NCBI GenBank assembly: GCA_947594675.1 | Contig: CANQEF010000073.1 | Coordinates: 1 to 5,877, forward strand | Direction of reading: 5' to 3' | Origin: an uncultured Bacilli bacterium | Lineage (GTDB): Bacteria > Bacillota_I > Bacilli_A > RF39 > UBA660 | Length of the DNA stretch: 5,877 bases | Part shown: piece after piece, positions 5,353 through 5,877 of the stretch | How positions within the stretch are numbered: position 1 is the stretch's first letter | Layout of the letters: the number at the start of each line of letters is the position of its first letter | Program-made: the position numbers and the translations under genes | The notes under the pieces: model-generated | Told to the model about the DNA's origin: nothing | What the model saw: only the letters and a program-made list of their open reading frames with translations | Databases searched by the model: none

Positions 5353-5363
5353 TTGTTATTCAA
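5335..5363 (-). promoter_or_regulatory. Distal promoter for the NifU-domain gene
   Basis: Minus strand: -35 TTGAAT (complement of 5358-5363), a 17-bp spacer, then -10 TATAAT (complement of 5335-5340) within the extended form TGCTATAAT. This is the best match to sigma-A in the divergent region on this strand. The start would be near 5328, about 80 nt before the ATG. Confidence 0.55.
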
Positions 5364-5381
5364 ATTTAATAATGTTATAAT
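5353..5381 (+). promoter_or_regulatory. Sigma-A promoter for the S1-domain gene
   Basis: -35 TTGTTA (5353-5358), a 17-bp spacer, then -10 TATAAT (5376-5381) with TG at 5373-5374 (extended -10). The expected start near 5388 leaves a leader of about 14 nt beginning in the ribosome site. The -35 shares base 5358 with the divergent minus-strand -35. Confidence 0.75.
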
Positions 5382-5401
5382 TAGAAAAGAAGGTGCAATA
5401 T

Positions 5402-5764
5402 ATGAAATATAAAGTAGGAAACATTATAGAGGCCATTGTAACTGGTATTGAAAATTATGGAATATTTATAAATACTGATGATGATTATAGTGGTTTAATT
5501 CACATATCGGAAATTTCCAAAAACTTTGTTAGAAATGTCAATGATTATGCAAAAGAAGGTGAATTAATAAAGGCTAAAATCATAGCCATTGATGAAAAAA
5601 GTAGACAATTAAAGCTATCTATAAAAGATATTGACTATCGAATTAATAAAAAAAATAAAGGTAAAATTATTGAAACTTCAACAGGCTTTTCTACTTTAAA
5701 AGAAAAATTACCAGAATGGATTTCAGATAAAGAAGAAGAGTTAGCTAAAGAGGAATTAAAATAA
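5402..5764 (+). CDS. S1 RNA-binding domain protein, YugI/CvfD (GSP13) type
   Basis: This is a 120-residue cytoplasmic RNA-binding protein with one S1 (OB-fold) domain at residues 3-76. S1 signatures are VGNIIEAIVTGIENYGIFI (5-23), SGLIHISEIS (30-39), the FVRNVNDYAKEGE loop, and IKAKIIAIDEKSRQLKLSIK (56-75). The tail GFSTLKEKLPEWI (95-107) is typical of the small single-S1 group containing B. subtilis YugI and pneumococcal CvfD, which bind RNA and affect stress responses and gene expression after transcription. The full ribosomal protein S1 has four to six such domains, so this is not RpsA. ATG 5402 is chosen over GTG 5393, which overlaps the ribosome site AGAAGGTG (5388-5395). It has its own consensus promoter and is divergent from the NifU-domain gene. 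The end is Glu/Lys-rich, as in relatives. Confidence 0.88.
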   Translation: MKYKVGNIIEAIVTGIENYGIFINTDDDYSGLIHISEISKNFVRNVNDYAKEGELIKAKIIAIDEKSRQLKLSIKDIDYRINKKNKGKIIETSTGFSTLKEKLPEWISDKEEELAKEELK

Positions 5765-5765
5765 A

Positions 5766-5790
5766 AAGAAAAAAAGTATACTTTATTCTT
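5766..5790. terminator. Weak dyad after the S1 gene, possible terminator
   Basis: A 12-bp perfect palindrome (AAAGTATACTTT, 5773-5784) lies within a longer imperfect inverted repeat reaching 5766-5790, followed by a short T-rich stretch. It begins two bases after the S1 stop and runs into the -35 of the tRNA promoter. The stem is AT-only apart from a G-C pair, so termination would be inefficient. Confidence 0.3.
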
Positions 5791-5817
5791 GACAAATATG
5801 TTATAAATTGGTATATT
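5789..5817 (+). promoter_or_regulatory. Strong sigma-A promoter for the tRNA gene
   Basis: Consensus -35 TTGACA (5789-5794), a 17-bp spacer, then -10 TATATT (5812-5817). The start near 5824 is about 19 nt before the mature tRNA 5' end, a normal short leader for RNase P processing. Confidence 0.85.
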
Positions 5818-5842
5818 TAATACTGTCAACTGGTTTTATTTT

Positions 5843-5877
5843 GGGCGATTAGCTCAGTTGGTTAGAGCACCTGCCTT
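5843..5877 (+). tRNA. Partial tRNA gene, Val (TAC) or Ala (TGC), cut by the window end
   Basis: The first 35 nt of a tRNA are present: 5' acceptor strand GGGCGAT, T8-A9, a D-arm GCTC/GAGC with the AGTTGGTTA loop, then anticodon-stem strand CCTGC, C32, T33 and T34. T34 as the first anticodon base limits the choice. The acceptor strand and the CCTGC-CTT context fit tRNA-Val (TAC) best, with tRNA-Ala (TGC) as the alternative. The rest of the gene, probably the head of a tRNA cluster, lies past 5877. Confidence 0.9.

Noticed and set aside
1..5877. TGA read as Trp (Mycoplasma-type code)
   Set aside because: All six Trp codons in the genes are TGG, and the genes have normal lengths under the standard code.

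Overview
This window looks like the chromosome of an AT-rich, endospore-related Gram-positive bacterium of the class Bacilli. It resembles the low-GC Erysipelotrichia or RF39-like gut lineages more than Bacillus itself; that placement rests on gene content and base composition and is not proven. Eight protein genes, the start of a tRNA gene and several promoters are visible. All six Trp codons in the genes are TGG, and no gene ends in TGA (one TAG, seven TAA), so there is no sign of a TGA=Trp code despite the Mollicutes-like composition.

Left part (28-2097, + strand): sigG (forespore sigma factor), then a ylmC/ymxH-family PRC-barrel gene, then yunB (sporulation membrane protein), then yutD (DUF1027). 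sigG, ylmC and yunB appear to form one transcription unit. yunB has no ATG, GTG or TTG start that would preserve its membrane anchor. It probably starts at an ATT inside ylmC, or is reached by -1 frameshifting from ylmC on an A7 run. yutD has its own extended -10 promoter.

Middle (2102-3986, + strand): a sigma-A-like promoter drives a two-gene unit that ends in a strong intrinsic terminator. The genes encode a DUF1292 (YrzB-family) acidic protein and a 490-residue soluble, cysteine-free, coiled-coil and disordered protein that I do not recognise.

Right part (4149-5877): a shortened YutH-like spore-coat protein gene (+) converges on a NifU C-terminal Fe-S scaffold gene (yutI-like, -), with the two stop codons overlapping in TTAA. 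The NifU gene is divergent from a YugI/CvfD-type S1 RNA-binding protein gene (+). The 153-bp space between those two carries back-to-back promoters. It also carries a perfect 25-bp tandem duplication that copies the -10 element of the NifU promoter. The window ends 35 nt into a tRNA gene (Val-TAC or Ala-TGC) preceded by a consensus promoter.

The common theme is endospore formation (sigG, ylmC, yunB, yutH-like) mixed with small conserved Bacilli housekeeping or regulatory genes (yutD, DUF1292, NifU-C, S1). I see no mobile element, CRISPR array or phage gene. No stretch over 300 bp lacks a gene; the longest gap (3935-4148) holds a terminator, AT-rich sequence and a possible SigE promoter.
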